Positions 53,754-63,033 of a stretch of 64,000 bases of DNA are shown in pieces. Position 1 is the stretch's first letter, and each line of letters opens with the position of its first letter. The stretch covers positions 2,046,001 through 2,110,000 of the forward strand of contig OZ245829.1 in assembly GCA_965228625.1 (NCBI GenBank), written 5' to 3'. The notes below the pieces were generated by a model. The model saw only the letters and a program-made list of their open reading frames with translations, was not told where the DNA came from and did not search any database. The position numbers were made by a program, and so were the translations under genes. The DNA comes from UBA2767 sp965228625 (GTDB lineage Bacteria; Pseudomonadota; Alphaproteobacteria; Rhizobiales; Methyloligellaceae).

Positions 53754-54692
53754 ATGAGTGAAAATCCCCAGACATCGCACGCCCCCGGCGCGTCCTCCGC
53801 AGATCACGTGCTGCTTGTGCCGTTCATCGCGCTGATCCTGGGCGCCATCGGCGCCGGCGCCTCACCGGTGTTTGTCCGGCTGACCGACGTCGGACCGTTT
53901 GCCAGCGCATTCTGGCGCATGGCGCTCGCGCTGCCGGTGTTGTGGGCCTGGCTGCAGATCGAAAGCGCCCGCGGACGCGTCACGCAAATGGATTTCGGGC
54001 GCGACCTGTCGCTCATCGTGCTCCTCGGTTTCCTCTTTGCCGGCGATCTCTTCTTCTGGCACCTCGCCATCCTCAATACCTCCATCACCAACGCCACGCT
54101 GCTGGCAACGACGACGCCACTCTTCGTCGCTTTCGGGGCATGGCTGATCCTGAAGGAAAAGATCACCAGGCAGATCATGATCGGAGTCGTTGCCGGCATG
54201 ATCGGCGCGGCCCTGCTGATGGGCGCGAGTGCCACCTTCAAGCCGGAAAACCTGTTCGGCGACATTTCCGGTTTCATCACGGCGTTCTTTTTCGGCAGCT
54301 ATTTTCTTGCCGTGGCCTTCGCGCGGCGGCGGATGAGCCCGGCGCAGGTGATGTTCTACCCTGCCATCGTGTCCACCGGATTCTTGTTCGTCGCCGCCTT
54401 CCTGCTCGACGACTACATCATACCGCGCACATGGGAAGGCTTTGGCTGGCTGATTGCGCTGGCAGTGATTTCACAGCTTGGGGGCCAGGGCCTGATCGCC
54501 TATTCGCTTGGCCACCTGCCGGCGGTGTTCTCTTCGCTCGTGCTGTTCCTCGAGGCTCTGGCAGCCGCGTTTCTCGCCTGGCTCATCTTCTCAGAGCCGG
54601 TAACCATCTGGCAGCTCTGCGGCGGGTTGCTTATTCTTGCAGGCATCTACACGGCCCGGCCAGGGCGCAACAAACCGGCAGTGCATTCATGA
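53754..54692 (+). CDS. EamA family (DMT) transporter
   Basis: The 312-residue protein has ten membrane helices in two EamA repeats: ASPVFVRLTDVGPFASAFWR in the first and SLGHLPAVFSSLVLFLEALA in the second. Such drug/metabolite transporters usually export amino acids or metabolites. Its stop overlaps the start of the glycerate kinase gene (ATGA), which implies coupled translation and perhaps a linked substrate. Confidence 0.9.
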   Translation: MSENPQTSHAPGASSADHVLLVPFIALILGAIGAGASPVFVRLTDVGPFASAFWRMALALPVLWAWLQIESARGRVTQMDFGRDLSLIVLLGFLFAGDLFFWHLAILNTSITNATLLATTTPLFVAFGAWLILKEKITRQIMIGVVAGMIGAALLMGASATFKPENLFGDISGFITAFFFGSYFLAVAFARRRMSPAQVMFYPAIVSTGFLFVAAFLLDDYIIPRTWEGFGWLIALAVISQLGGQGLIAYSLGHLPAVFSSLVLFLEALAAAFLAWLIFSEPVTIWQLCGGLLILAGIYTARPGRNKPAVHS

Positions 54693-55975
54693 CCATTGAA
54701 GACCAACGCCAAAGCCTGATGAAACTGTTCGAGGCGGCGGTTGCGGCGGCCAACCCGCTGCAATGCGTTCCGCCCGCGCTTCCCGACCCTCCGGGCGACG
54801 GACGGCTGATCATACTCGGCGCGGGCAAGGGGTCGGCGGCCATGGTTCAGGCGGCGGAAGACCATTATCTGGGGCTCGATCCCAGGCCGGACATGGTCGG
54901 CTGCGCCGTCACCCGGCATGGCTTCTCCCTCCCGGCCCAGGCCATCGAGATCATCGAGGGCGGTCACCCGGTGCCCGACGAGGGCAGCGCGACGGCCGCC
55001 CGACGTGCGCTCGAGCTCGCCGGCGAAGCAACCGAAAAGGATCTTGTTCTGGTCCTGCTCTCCGGCGGCGCCTCGGCGCTGTGGACCGCGCCCGTCGACG
55101 GCGTCACGCTCGGCGAAAAGCAGGACGTGACGCGCGCGTTGCTGGCATCGGGCGCGCGTATCAGCGAGATCAACTGCGTGCGCAAACACCTCTCCGGCAT
55201 AAAGGGGGGGCGGCTCGCCCTTGCGGCCGCGCCTGCAAAGCTGGTTACGCTGGCGATTTCCGACGTGCCCGGAGACGACCCGTCCGCGATCGGTTCAGGC
55301 CCCACCGTCGGCGACCCCACGACGCTCGAAGATGCGCGGCAGATCCTGAAAGACCGCGGGATCGAGCCACCACCGTCCGTTGCCGCGGCCCTTGCCGACG
55401 ACCGCAACGAGACGCCGGTACCCGAAGACGCATTGTTCGCTCATGCCGACTACGTGCTCGTGTCCCGTCCGGCGGATGCGCTGAAAGCGGCCGCGGAGGT
55501 CGCCGCGGATCTCGGCTACGAGGTGCAGCTCCTGGGCGACTCCATCGAAGGCGAGGCACGCGATGTGGCCGCCGAACACGCTGAACTGGCGCGCAACTGT
55601 CTGGCGTCCGGCAAGCGCACCGCACTCCTTTCCGGCGGCGAAGTGACCGTCACCGTAACCGGGAACGGCAAGGGCGGCCCCAACCAGGAATACGCGCTTT
55701 CGCTCGCCAACGCGCTTCAGGGCACCGAGGCCATCTCCGCGCTTGCAGCCGACACCGACGGCACCGACGGAGGCGAAGGCGCGGCTGACGACCCGGCAGG
55801 CGCGATCGTCGATCCGACCACCGGCGAACGTGCAACCGGGCTTGGCCTTAACCCTGCCAAGTTTCTGAATAACAATGACTCTACGGGTTTCTTCCGGGCA
55901 CTTGGAGATCTACTTGTGACCGGCCCGACTCGGACCAACGTTAATGATTTCCGAGTGATTTTGGTGGATTGTTAA
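54689..55975 (+). CDS. glycerate 2-kinase (DUF4147/MOFRL family)
   Basis: The 428-residue protein combines an N-terminal DUF4147 domain (IILGAGKGSAAMVQAAEDHY, GGHPVPDEGS, LLSGGASALWTAP) with a C-terminal MOFRL domain (LLSGGEVTVTVTGNGKGGPN, TDGTDGGEGAADDPAGAIVD). These kinases phosphorylate D-glycerate to 2-phosphoglycerate; older names include hydroxypyruvate reductase TtuD. The ATG overlaps the transporter stop by 4 bases. Confidence 0.93.
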   Translation: MTIEDQRQSLMKLFEAAVAAANPLQCVPPALPDPPGDGRLIILGAGKGSAAMVQAAEDHYLGLDPRPDMVGCAVTRHGFSLPAQAIEIIEGGHPVPDEGSATAARRALELAGEATEKDLVLVLLSGGASALWTAPVDGVTLGEKQDVTRALLASGARISEINCVRKHLSGIKGGRLALAAAPAKLVTLAISDVPGDDPSAIGSGPTVGDPTTLEDARQILKDRGIEPPPSVAAALADDRNETPVPEDALFAHADYVLVSRPADALKAAAEVAADLGYEVQLLGDSIEGEARDVAAEHAELARNCLASGKRTALLSGGEVTVTVTGNGKGGPNQEYALSLANALQGTEAISALAADTDGTDGGEGAADDPAGAIVDPTTGERATGLGLNPAKFLNNNDSTGFFRALGDLLVTGPTRTNVNDFRVILVDC

Positions 55976-56006
55976 TTCGAGTACGAACGAGAACGTTCGC
56001 GTGCCC

Positions 56007-56552
56007 ATGCGAGTAAAATCAGTACAGAATCCGCGCGGCGGTCTTGAGCGGCGCCTGACCAAAAGCGCAACAGCAAAGTCGCTTTTCATGCCTTCAGCAC
56101 AGGCAATCGCGTTCGCGCTCCTCGTCGCGTTCGCTGTTGCCGTACCCGCGCCAGCCCATGCCGACTTGAAACTGTGCAATACGACCTCGAGCCGCATCGG
56201 CGTCGTTATCGGATACAAGGACGATAAGGGCTGGACCAGCGAGGGTTGGTGGAATATCCCTTCCAATGTTTGCTGGACGCTGATCAAGGGCGATCTGGTG
56301 GCACGGTATTACTACGTCCATGCCATCGACTATGACCGCCCGGGAGTTTGGGACCGCAACGAGCAGGAGGTCTCGAGCAACTCGGAGTTCTATATGTGCA
56401 CGGAGGACAAGGCGTTCGTCATCCGTGGCGCCGGCAGATGCGAGGATCGCGGGTTCAACCGGACTCGGTTCTTTGAGGTTGACACAAAGGACGAGAAGAG
56501 TTGGACAATCACGCTCCAGGACAAGGTCGAGCAACGAGCCAAGAATCAATGA
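56007..56552 (+). CDS. secreted DUF1036 protein
   Basis: The 181-residue protein carries a signal sequence ending VAVPAPAHA and the DUF1036 domain LKLCNTTSSRIGVVIGYKDD, GWTSEGWWNIPSNVCWTLI and FYMCTEDKAF, with several conserved Cys that probably form disulfides. Function unknown. The start is uncertain: ATG 56088 gives a compact signal peptide, while ATG 56007 adds a basic leader. It overlaps the pyruvate kinase start (ATGA), a pairing seen across Rhizobiales. Confidence 0.87.
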   Translation: MRVKSVQNPRGGLERRLTKSATAKSLFMPSAQAIAFALLVAFAVAVPAPAHADLKLCNTTSSRIGVVIGYKDDKGWTSEGWWNIPSNVCWTLIKGDLVARYYYVHAIDYDRPGVWDRNEQEVSSNSEFYMCTEDKAFVIRGAGRCEDRGFNRTRFFEVDTKDEKSWTITLQDKVEQRAKNQ

Positions 56553-57985
56553 GAAGAAACCGCCGGGTCAAGATCGTTGCAACACTCGGCCCCGCCTCTT
56601 CAGACCCCGACATGATCCGGCGCCTGTTCGAAGCAGGCGCCGATGTTTTTCGTATCAACATGAGCCACGCCTCGGGTGACAAGCTCACCGAGCTTGTTCG
56701 CGCAATCCGCAAGATCGAGGCGGACGCCGGAAGGCCCATCGGGATCCTCGTCGATCTGCAGGGCCCGAAGCTCAGGGTCGGCGAGTTCGCGCACGAACGC
56801 GCCGCTCTGAAGCAAGGCGACCTTTTCAGTTTCGACACCAGGGAGGAAACCGGCAACTCCGAACGCGTCTTCCTGCCGCATCCGGAGATCTTTGACGCGG
56901 TTGCCCCGGGCCATACGCTCATACTGGACGACGGCAAGCTGCGGATGAGGGTCCGCGAGGCAACGAAAGACAAGATCACGGCGGAGGTGATCGTCGGCGG
57001 GCCGCTGGCGAGCCGCAAAGGCATTTCTCTGCCCGACACCGTGCTTCCTTTCGGCGCGATGACCAACAAGGACAGGGCCGACCTCGAACAAGCGGTCAAT
57101 CTCGGCGCCGATTGGATCGGGCTGTCCTTCGTTCAACGCGGCGACGACGTCGCTGAAGCGCGCAAGCTCAGCCGCGGGCGCGTCGCAATCATGACCAAGA
57201 TGGAGAAACCCGCGGCCATCGAGCATCTCGACGCGATCCTGGAACAGTCCGATGGCCTGATGGTCGCGCGCGGAGACTTGGGCGTGGAAATGCCGTTGCA
57301 GAGCGTGCCCGGCCTGCAGAAGCGCATCACGCGCGCCTGCCGCAACGCGGGCAAGCCCGTGGTCGTTGCCACGCAGATGCTGGAATCGATGATCACCGCC
57401 CCGGTTCCGACACGGGCCGAAGTCTCCGACGTGGCGACCGCCGTTTACGACGGCGCCGACGCGGTCATGCTGTCCGCCGAGAGCGCGGCCGGCCAGTATC
57501 CGATCGAAGCGGTCTCGACCATGGACAGCATCGCCATCGAGGTCGAACGCGACGAGAACTACGATCGCCTCGTCCATGCCCAGCACATCACGCCGGAGGC
57601 GACCGGCGCGGATGCGATTTCCGCTGCCGCGCACAACATCGCCGAAACCCTCAATCTCGCGGCGATCGTCTGTTACACGGGCTCCGGTTCGACAGGCCAG
57701 CGCGCGGCGCGCGAGCGCCCGCGTCAGCCGATTGTCGCCCTGACGCCGATCGCCGGGACGGGACGCCGCCTGGCGGTCGTCTGGGGCCTCCACTGTGTCC
57801 TGACAAGTGACGCGGAAACTCTCGACGAGATGGTCGACAAGGCGTGCCGCATCGCATACCGGGAAGGCTTCGCCGGCCGCGGTCAGCGGATCATCATTTC
57901 AGCCGGTGTGCCTCTCGGTACGCCGGGCGCCACAAACATGCTGCGCGTTGCGTTTGTCGGTGAAAGCGAAGCGGAGAACATCTGA
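56549..57985 (+). CDS. pyk: pyruvate kinase
   Basis: The 478-residue enzyme makes pyruvate and ATP from phosphoenolpyruvate. Motifs include VKIVATLGPASSDPDM at the start, MVARGDLGVEMP and the active-site lysine region IMTKMEKPAAIEHLD, with the C-terminal domain showing VCYTGSGSTGQRAAR. The usual KIEN/KIEKP sequence is KMEKP here. Start overlaps the DUF1036 stop by 4 bases. Confidence 0.96.
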   Translation: MRRNRRVKIVATLGPASSDPDMIRRLFEAGADVFRINMSHASGDKLTELVRAIRKIEADAGRPIGILVDLQGPKLRVGEFAHERAALKQGDLFSFDTREETGNSERVFLPHPEIFDAVAPGHTLILDDGKLRMRVREATKDKITAEVIVGGPLASRKGISLPDTVLPFGAMTNKDRADLEQAVNLGADWIGLSFVQRGDDVAEARKLSRGRVAIMTKMEKPAAIEHLDAILEQSDGLMVARGDLGVEMPLQSVPGLQKRITRACRNAGKPVVVATQMLESMITAPVPTRAEVSDVATAVYDGADAVMLSAESAAGQYPIEAVSTMDSIAIEVERDENYDRLVHAQHITPEATGADAISAAAHNIAETLNLAAIVCYTGSGSTGQRAARERPRQPIVALTPIAGTGRRLAVVWGLHCVLTSDAETLDEMVDKACRIAYREGFAGRGQRIIISAGVPLGTPGATNMLRVAFVGESEAENI

Positions 57986-58010
57986 GCGTCGCGGCAAGAA
58001 CGCGCGACCG

Positions 58011-58036
58011 GCTCCGATTTGATCAAAAGGCTCTAG
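58011..58036 (-). repeat. recurrent TAG-linked motif, copy B
   Basis: Reverse-strand CTAGAGCCTTTTGATCAAAT followed by CGGAGC. The TAG is the stop codon of the TPR gene, exactly as copy A supplies the stop of the SGNH gene. It contains the palindrome TTTGATCAAA. Confidence 0.6.
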
Positions 58037-58683
58037 ATGCCCTGGCCTTCGACCTCGCGCGAGAGTTCCTGCTCGGTCTGTCGAACGTCTCCCATATGCG
58101 GGTGGATCTTCAAGGCCTCGCGGTAAGCTCGCAGAGCAGCTTCCTTCTCGCCCATTTCCTGCATCAACAGGCCGAGGCCCTGGATCGCCTTGAAGTGGGA
58201 GGGATCGATCGCCAGGGCATGACGAAGGTTCTCCAGCGACTTGCCGTAGTCCTTCTTGCGGAAGTAGACCGCGGCACGGCGGTTCCAGGCTTCCGGAAAG
58301 TCCGGTGCAATCTCGACGACGGAATCGAGAATGGTGAGCGCGACGTCGAAGTCTTCCTTTTCCATCAACTGGCCGACGCGGCTCATGAGCAGGTCGACCG
58401 TATCGCTCCCCGAATGCAGCCAGAGCTTCTCGATGGCCTTCGCCACCACCTTCGAGCTTTCCTCGTCTTCACTCTGACTGAGGCGCGTGTAAAGCTCCTT
58501 GAGCAGGACCTTCCGGTCCTTCGCCGCGTCGGGTACCTCCTTGAGGAGAAGGTCGTTCTGCTCAAGCCTGTCCTGCCGCTCCCGCGGCACATCCGGTGAC
58601 GCCTGTGCAAACGCGTTTGCCGACAGGCCCGAAGCGGCCATGACCGCCACGGCACAAAAGGTCGATTTCAGGAAACAGGTCAT
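58033..58683 (-). CDS. exported tetratricopeptide repeat protein
   Basis: The 216-residue protein has a signal peptide (residues 1-26, FLKSTFCAVAVMAASGLSAN then AFA) and about three TPR units in the second half: ALTILDSVVEIAPDFPEAWN, SLENLRHALAIDPSHFKAIQ and ALRAYREALKIHPHMGDVRQ. It should act as a periplasmic protein-protein adaptor. The start at 58683 gives a proper signal peptide; longer non-ATG starts do not. Confidence 0.85.
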   Translation of the reverse strand: MTCFLKSTFCAVAVMAASGLSANAFAQASPDVPRERQDRLEQNDLLLKEVPDAAKDRKVLLKELYTRLSQSEDEESSKVVAKAIEKLWLHSGSDTVDLLMSRVGQLMEKEDFDVALTILDSVVEIAPDFPEAWNRRAAVYFRKKDYGKSLENLRHALAIDPSHFKAIQGLGLLMQEMGEKEAALRAYREALKIHPHMGDVRQTEQELSREVEGQGI

Positions 58684-58789
58684 GCGGCGAGGATAGGTCC
58701 ACCCCGCAGCGCACGTCAAAGAAAAACCCCGTGAACAGCCCGCGCGAAACCGATCGCGTTTACGGCAAAACCTTGAATAAACTGGGAAT

Positions 58790-58915
58790 CTAGCCCTGGC
58801 GCGCCTTGAAGCGGCGGTTCACCTTGTTGATAACATAGAGGCGGCCGCGCCGGCGCACCACCTGGTTATTCCGGTGCCGTTTGCGCAACGAGCGTATGGA
58901 GTTCCTGACTTTCAT
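58790..58915 (-). CDS. rpmJ: 50S ribosomal protein L36
   Basis: A 41-residue, strongly basic protein, MKVRNSIRSLRKRHRNNQVV followed by RRRGRLYVINKVNRRFKARQ and G, matches the zinc-free (C-minus) form of L36. Cys and His zinc ligands of the C-plus form are absent. It is 142 bases downstream of aapM and in the same direction, as a lone gene. Confidence 0.95.
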   Translation of the reverse strand: MKVRNSIRSLRKRHRNNQVVRRRGRLYVINKVNRRFKARQG

Positions 58916-59057
58916 CAGTCTTGCCTCTTGAATCATCCTCTGCCGGCGCGTCGCTCGCGCCCCAGACCGCCCGGAACATATGGAGGGCGGGCTGCCATGT
59001 CAACATGCGCAGGCCGCGCGGGTACCGGCGAAACGCCGGCCCGCGCCCAAGGCCTTG

Positions 59058-60182
59058 CTAGGTCTTGTGTCCCGTCTCCAGCTTGCTCTCCAGATAAAGC
59101 GAGTAGCGGGACATCGCGAAGCAGAACAGGAAGAAGAACACGGCGATCGAGATGTAGACCTCGTTCGACAGACCCGCCCACTTGGAGTCGGCAAGCGACG
59201 CACGTCCCATCCCGAGGATATCGAGCAGACCGATGATGATCACCAGGGTGGTATCCTTGAACAGCCCGATGAAGGTGTTGACGATGCCGGGAATGGAGAT
59301 CTTCAGCGCCTGCGGCAACACGATCAGCCGCATGGATTGCCAGTATTTGAGCCCCATGGAGTCGGCCGCCTCATACTGCCCGCGCGGAATGGCCTGAAGG
59401 CCGCCGCGGATCACCTCGGCCATGTACCCGGATGAGAACAGCGTCACCATGATCAGCACCCGCAGCAGCAGATCAAAGCTGGTGCCGGGCGGCAGGAAAT
59501 AGCTCAGCATGGTCGATGCGACGAACAGCAAGGTGATCAGCGGAACGCCGCGGATAAACTCGATGAACGACACGCAGATGATGCGAACGGCCGGCATGTC
59601 GGACGCGCGCCCCAAGGCCAGGAGGATGCCGATCGGCAACGAAAACGCGATTCCCGTCACACCGACGATGATGTTGAGCAACGTACCGCCGAACTGATCG
59701 GTGGTAACGGACGTCAGGCCGAAGATTCCGCCGAGCAGGAGCCATGCGGCGATGAACGGATAGGCGAGCGAGAACAGCATCGCCCTGCCGCGATAGGGAA
59801 ACTTGTCGAACAGCAAGGGGCCAAGGGCCACGAAAAGCAGAACGAAAGCGAGGTTCACGCGCCAGCGCTCGGGTTCCGGGTAGAACCCGTAAATGAAGAT
59901 CTTGTAGCGCTCGCCGATGAAGGCCCAGCAGGCACCGTCGCCCAGGGACTGGCAGCCGGCACGGTCAGCGGCCTCGAAGACCGCATCGAAAAAGGCCCAG
60001 TTGAAGAGCGGCGGAAGAATGGTCCAGAGAAACCACACCCCGACAAAGGTGAGAAAGATGTTGTACCAGCTCGAAAGCAGGTTCTCCTTCACCCAGTAGA
60101 TCGGTCCCGATGCAAGGGTAGGCGGCGGCAGTTCGGGGTGCTTGCCGGGTTCGTAACGTTGCGTTGTTGCCGTATCGGTCAT
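59058..60182 (-). CDS. aapM: amino-acid ABC transporter permease AapM
   Basis: The 374-residue inner-membrane protein has a long N-terminal section with three helices and a HisMQ-type permease domain: FGGTLLNIIVGVTGIAFSLP, the EAA loop SGYMAEVIRGGLQAIPRGQY EAA region ending LKYWQSMRLIVLPQALKISI. It pairs with AapQ to form the channel of the general L-amino-acid importer. It starts 15 bases after aapQ. No ATPase gene (aapP) follows. Confidence 0.93.
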   Translation of the reverse strand: MTDTATTQRYEPGKHPELPPPTLASGPIYWVKENLLSSWYNIFLTFVGVWFLWTILPPLFNWAFFDAVFEAADRAGCQSLGDGACWAFIGERYKIFIYGFYPEPERWRVNLAFVLLFVALGPLLFDKFPYRGRAMLFSLAYPFIAAWLLLGGIFGLTSVTTDQFGGTLLNIIVGVTGIAFSLPIGILLALGRASDMPAVRIICVSFIEFIRGVPLITLLFVASTMLSYFLPPGTSFDLLLRVLIMVTLFSSGYMAEVIRGGLQAIPRGQYEAADSMGLKYWQSMRLIVLPQALKISIPGIVNTFIGLFKDTTLVIIIGLLDILGMGRASLADSKWAGLSNEVYISIAVFFFLFCFAMSRYSLYLESKLETGHKT

Positions 60183-60197
60183 CGATCCCGCTCCCCC

Positions 60198-61421
60198 CTA
60201 TCTTTCCACCAGCTTGATGCGCCGGTTGTACCAGTTCATGAACGCGGAAATCAGAAGCGAGACACAGAGATAGAACAGAATGACGATGATCATCGTCTCC
60301 ATCTCCTTGCCCGTCTGCATCAGCGAAATACCGCCGATCGTCGCGACGATGTCCATGTAGCCGATTGCGATCGCCAGGGATGAGTTCTTGGTCAGGTTCA
60401 GATACTGGCTCGTCAGCGGCGGGACGATGACGCGCATCGCCTGTGGAATGATCACCAGGTTGAGCGTTCTGCCACGCGGCAGGCCCAGTGCGGAAGACGC
60501 CTCCCATTGTCCCTTGCTGACCGCGAGAATGCCCGCCCGAACAATCTCGGCAATGAACGCAGACGTGTAAAACGACAGCGCCAGCCAGAGCGCCAGGAAT
60601 TCGGGACGGATGACGAAGCCGCCGCGGAAGTTGAAGCCCTGCAGCGCCGGCATGTCCCAGGCAAGGGGCATGCCGAGCACCAGATAGACCAGCAACGGAA
60701 ATCCGATTATTGCGCCGGTGCATATCCAGAAGACGGGGAGGTGCTCACCCGTCGCGTCCTGTTTCGCTTTGGCCCACTTCGCGAATACGACCGCAAACAC
60801 AATCGCCGCCAGAAAGGCCCCGATCACGATATTGAACCCGGCCTCCGGTATCGGCATGGGCGCGAACACGCCGCGATTGGTGAAGAAGACGGAGTTCGCA
60901 ATGTTGGCGGACTCCTGCGCGACCCGCGGCTGGGGCATCAAATGCACCACAATGCCGTGGACCAACAGGATCTGCAGCAGGACGGGCGTGTTGCGGGTGA
61001 ATTCGATGAAACAATAGACGATACGACTGACCAGCCAGTTTGGCGACAGCCGCAATACGCCGAAGATGAAACCGAGAATGGTCGCGAGGATCACGCCGCA
61101 GAAGGCGACCAGCAGCGTGTTCAAGATGCCGACGATCATCGCCCGGAAGTGACTGCTGGTCGAGGAATACTCAATCAGCGTCTGGTTGATGTCGTAATGC
61201 GCGGGTTCGTTCAGGAAATCGAAGCTGAACGTCTTTCCGAGCAGTTTCAGATTTGCGATCGCATTCGTGGTGATATAGGCGATGAATGCGATGAGAAGTG
61301 CGAGCGTAAGAACCTGAAGGATTATGCTTCGCGTTTCTTTGTCGTACCAGAGCCGGGCGATAAAGTTCCTCTGCCCGTCGCCCACTTGCGCCGTCGTATC
61401 AATAGAAGCCAAGACCCCCAC
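60198..61421 (-). CDS. aapQ: amino-acid ABC transporter permease AapQ
   Basis: The 407-residue permease has the same build: several N-terminal helices, a large periplasmic loop after NTPVLLQILLVHGIVVHLMP, and the EAA loop FIAEIVRAGILAVSKGQWEA then GRTLNLVIIPQAMRVIVPPL. Partner of AapM. It is separated from the binding-protein gene aapJ by 188 bases rich in hairpins. Confidence 0.93.
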   Translation of the reverse strand: MGVLASIDTTAQVGDGQRNFIARLWYDKETRSIILQVLTLALLIAFIAYITTNAIANLKLLGKTFSFDFLNEPAHYDINQTLIEYSSTSSHFRAMIVGILNTLLVAFCGVILATILGFIFGVLRLSPNWLVSRIVYCFIEFTRNTPVLLQILLVHGIVVHLMPQPRVAQESANIANSVFFTNRGVFAPMPIPEAGFNIVIGAFLAAIVFAVVFAKWAKAKQDATGEHLPVFWICTGAIIGFPLLVYLVLGMPLAWDMPALQGFNFRGGFVIRPEFLALWLALSFYTSAFIAEIVRAGILAVSKGQWEASSALGLPRGRTLNLVIIPQAMRVIVPPLTSQYLNLTKNSSLAIAIGYMDIVATIGGISLMQTGKEMETMIIVILFYLCVSLLISAFMNWYNRRIKLVER

Positions 61422-61495
61422 CCGTGTTTGTCAGCAAAAAGAAGCAGTACCTGTCGTCTTGCGCGAGCCCCTTCCCCAAGGTTCGCAGCTCGTGT

Positions 61496-61574
61496 GCCGG
61501 CGGCACGTCCGCCGGCTCCCCCGAAACCGCCTGAGCGGTTAGCTGGTGCCGTACCGGGCCGAAGCCCGGTACGG
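61496..61574 (-). promoter_or_regulatory. three consecutive hairpins between aapJ and aapQ
   Basis: Stems are GCCGGCGG/CCGCCGGC (61496-61516), AACCGC/GCGGTT (61525-61540) and CCGTACCGGGC/GCCCGGTACGG (61549-61574). On the reverse-strand RNA the first-transcribed, 11-bp stem closes a UUCG tetraloop. Such structures after a binding-protein gene usually protect its message and lower expression of the permease genes. Confidence 0.65.
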
Positions 61575-61609
61575 CGAATTGCAAGGTCAAACCTGCAACA
61601 ACAAACGGC

Positions 61610-62629
61610 CTACCGGAAGGGCGGCGTGTATTGCAGGCCGCCGTCGGTCCACAGCGCGTTCAGGCCACGCTCCAGTCCGATCGGTGTCTTCGGTCCGATG
61701 TTGCGGTCGAAGATCTCGCCATAGTTGCCCACGGCCTTGATCGCCTGCGCGGCCCAGTTCTTCTCAAGACCGAGCATACCACCGAGATTGCCTTCGGTGC
61801 CGAGCAGGCGGTTGATCTCCGGATTGTCGGTCGCCTTGGCGCCAAGCTCGTCGACGTTCTTCTGGGTGATGCCGAGTTCCTCGGCGGCGACGAGTGCATT
61901 GGTGGTCCAGCGGATGATGTCGCTCCACTGGTCATCACCGTGGCGTGTGGCCGGGCCAAGCGGCTCCTTGGAGATGATCTCCGGCAGGATCACATGGTTC
62001 TGCGGATCCTTGAAGGTCGCGCGCGTGGCTGCAAGGCCGGAGGCGTCCGTCGTGTAAACGTCGCAGCGCCCGGCGAGATAATTCGTCCGTGCTTCTTCGT
62101 TCGACTCGATCGGAACCGGCTCATACTTGATCTTGTTGGAGCGGAAGAAGTCCGCCAGGTTCAGCTCGGTCGTCGTGCCCGTCTGAATGCAGACCGACGC
62201 GCCGTCGAGTTCCTTCGCACTTTTGACGCCCAGCTTCTTGGGAACCATAAAGCCCTGGCCGTCATAGTAGTTCGTGCCCTGGAACGCGAGCTTGACGTCG
62301 ACGTCACGCACGAATGTCCAGGTGGTGTTGCGGAAAATCACGTCGCCTTCACCGGAGTTCAGAATGGTGAAGCGCGTCTTGCCGGTTGCGGGCTTGTACT
62401 TGACCTTGTTCGCATCGCCGAAAATGGCCGCAGCCACGGCGCGGCAATGGTCAACGTCGAAGCCCTGCCATTTGCCGGCTTCGTCCGTAAACGAAAATCC
62501 CGGCAGGCCGGTGTTCACGATGCAGATCAGCTCGCCGCGTGCTTTCACATCGTCGAGCGTACCGGCATTCGCAGCCGTCGCACCGATCATTGCCAGAGCA
62601 GCAGTTGCTCCAAGCAAATAGCGTTTCAT
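61610..62629 (-). CDS. aapJ: general L-amino-acid binding protein AapJ
   Basis: The 339-residue periplasmic protein has a signal peptide (residues 1-22, KRYLLGATAALAMIGATAAN then A) and the AapJ-type core: GELICIVNTGLPGFSFTDEA, GFDVDHCRAVAAAIFGD, NTTWTFVRDVDVKLAF and RCDVYTTDASGLAATRATF. It captures a broad range of L-amino acids for AapQM. AGGAG lies 6 bases before the ATG. Confidence 0.95.
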   Translation of the reverse strand: MKRYLLGATAALAMIGATAANAGTLDDVKARGELICIVNTGLPGFSFTDEAGKWQGFDVDHCRAVAAAIFGDANKVKYKPATGKTRFTILNSGEGDVIFRNTTWTFVRDVDVKLAFQGTNYYDGQGFMVPKKLGVKSAKELDGASVCIQTGTTTELNLADFFRSNKIKYEPVPIESNEEARTNYLAGRCDVYTTDASGLAATRATFKDPQNHVILPEIISKEPLGPATRHGDDQWSDIIRWTTNALVAAEELGITQKNVDELGAKATDNPEINRLLGTEGNLGGMLGLEKNWAAQAIKAVGNYGEIFDRNIGPKTPIGLERGLNALWTDGGLQYTPPFR

Positions 62630-63033
62630 GAGGTACTCCTCCCTAAGATGACACGTACAAAAAAACGTCACATTTCGGGCCCAAACCCCCGGGGTCTCGA
62701 GCCTGATTGGCAGTTTTGACTGGCACGTGCGCGTGCCCGGCAACTGCCACGGCTCACTCTCCGCGAGAGCTGTATGCGAGTCAACAGGCGGAATGCTCAC
62801 ATTTTGACTAATTTGTGATGATATTTAAGGCGGTTCACCGGCACTTTACTTTCGATCTTTAAACTTGGCCTCAGGGTACCGGGCTGCTAGACAGACGCCA
62901 CCTTTTGGTGGCCGGAAACGATTGATCGTGTGGCCGCCGAAAGCGGCGTGCGGCCGCCAATTGGATCGATGCTGATTGTTCGCATCGACGTAACTTCACG
63001 AAATACCCCGAGCGATGCGAGGATGATCCAGAC
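62630..63033. promoter_or_regulatory. 404-bp divergent promoter region of aapJ and the MMPL gene
   Basis: No gene is visible. A nested dyad lies at 62709-62748: outer arms GGCAGTT/AACTGCC, inner arms GGCACG/CGTGCC (62722-62737). A reverse-strand TTGACT about 150 bases before aapJ could be a -35 element without a clear -10. GCCACC/GGTGGC (about 62897) and GCCGC/GCGGC stems lie on the MMPL side. Confidence 0.5.
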
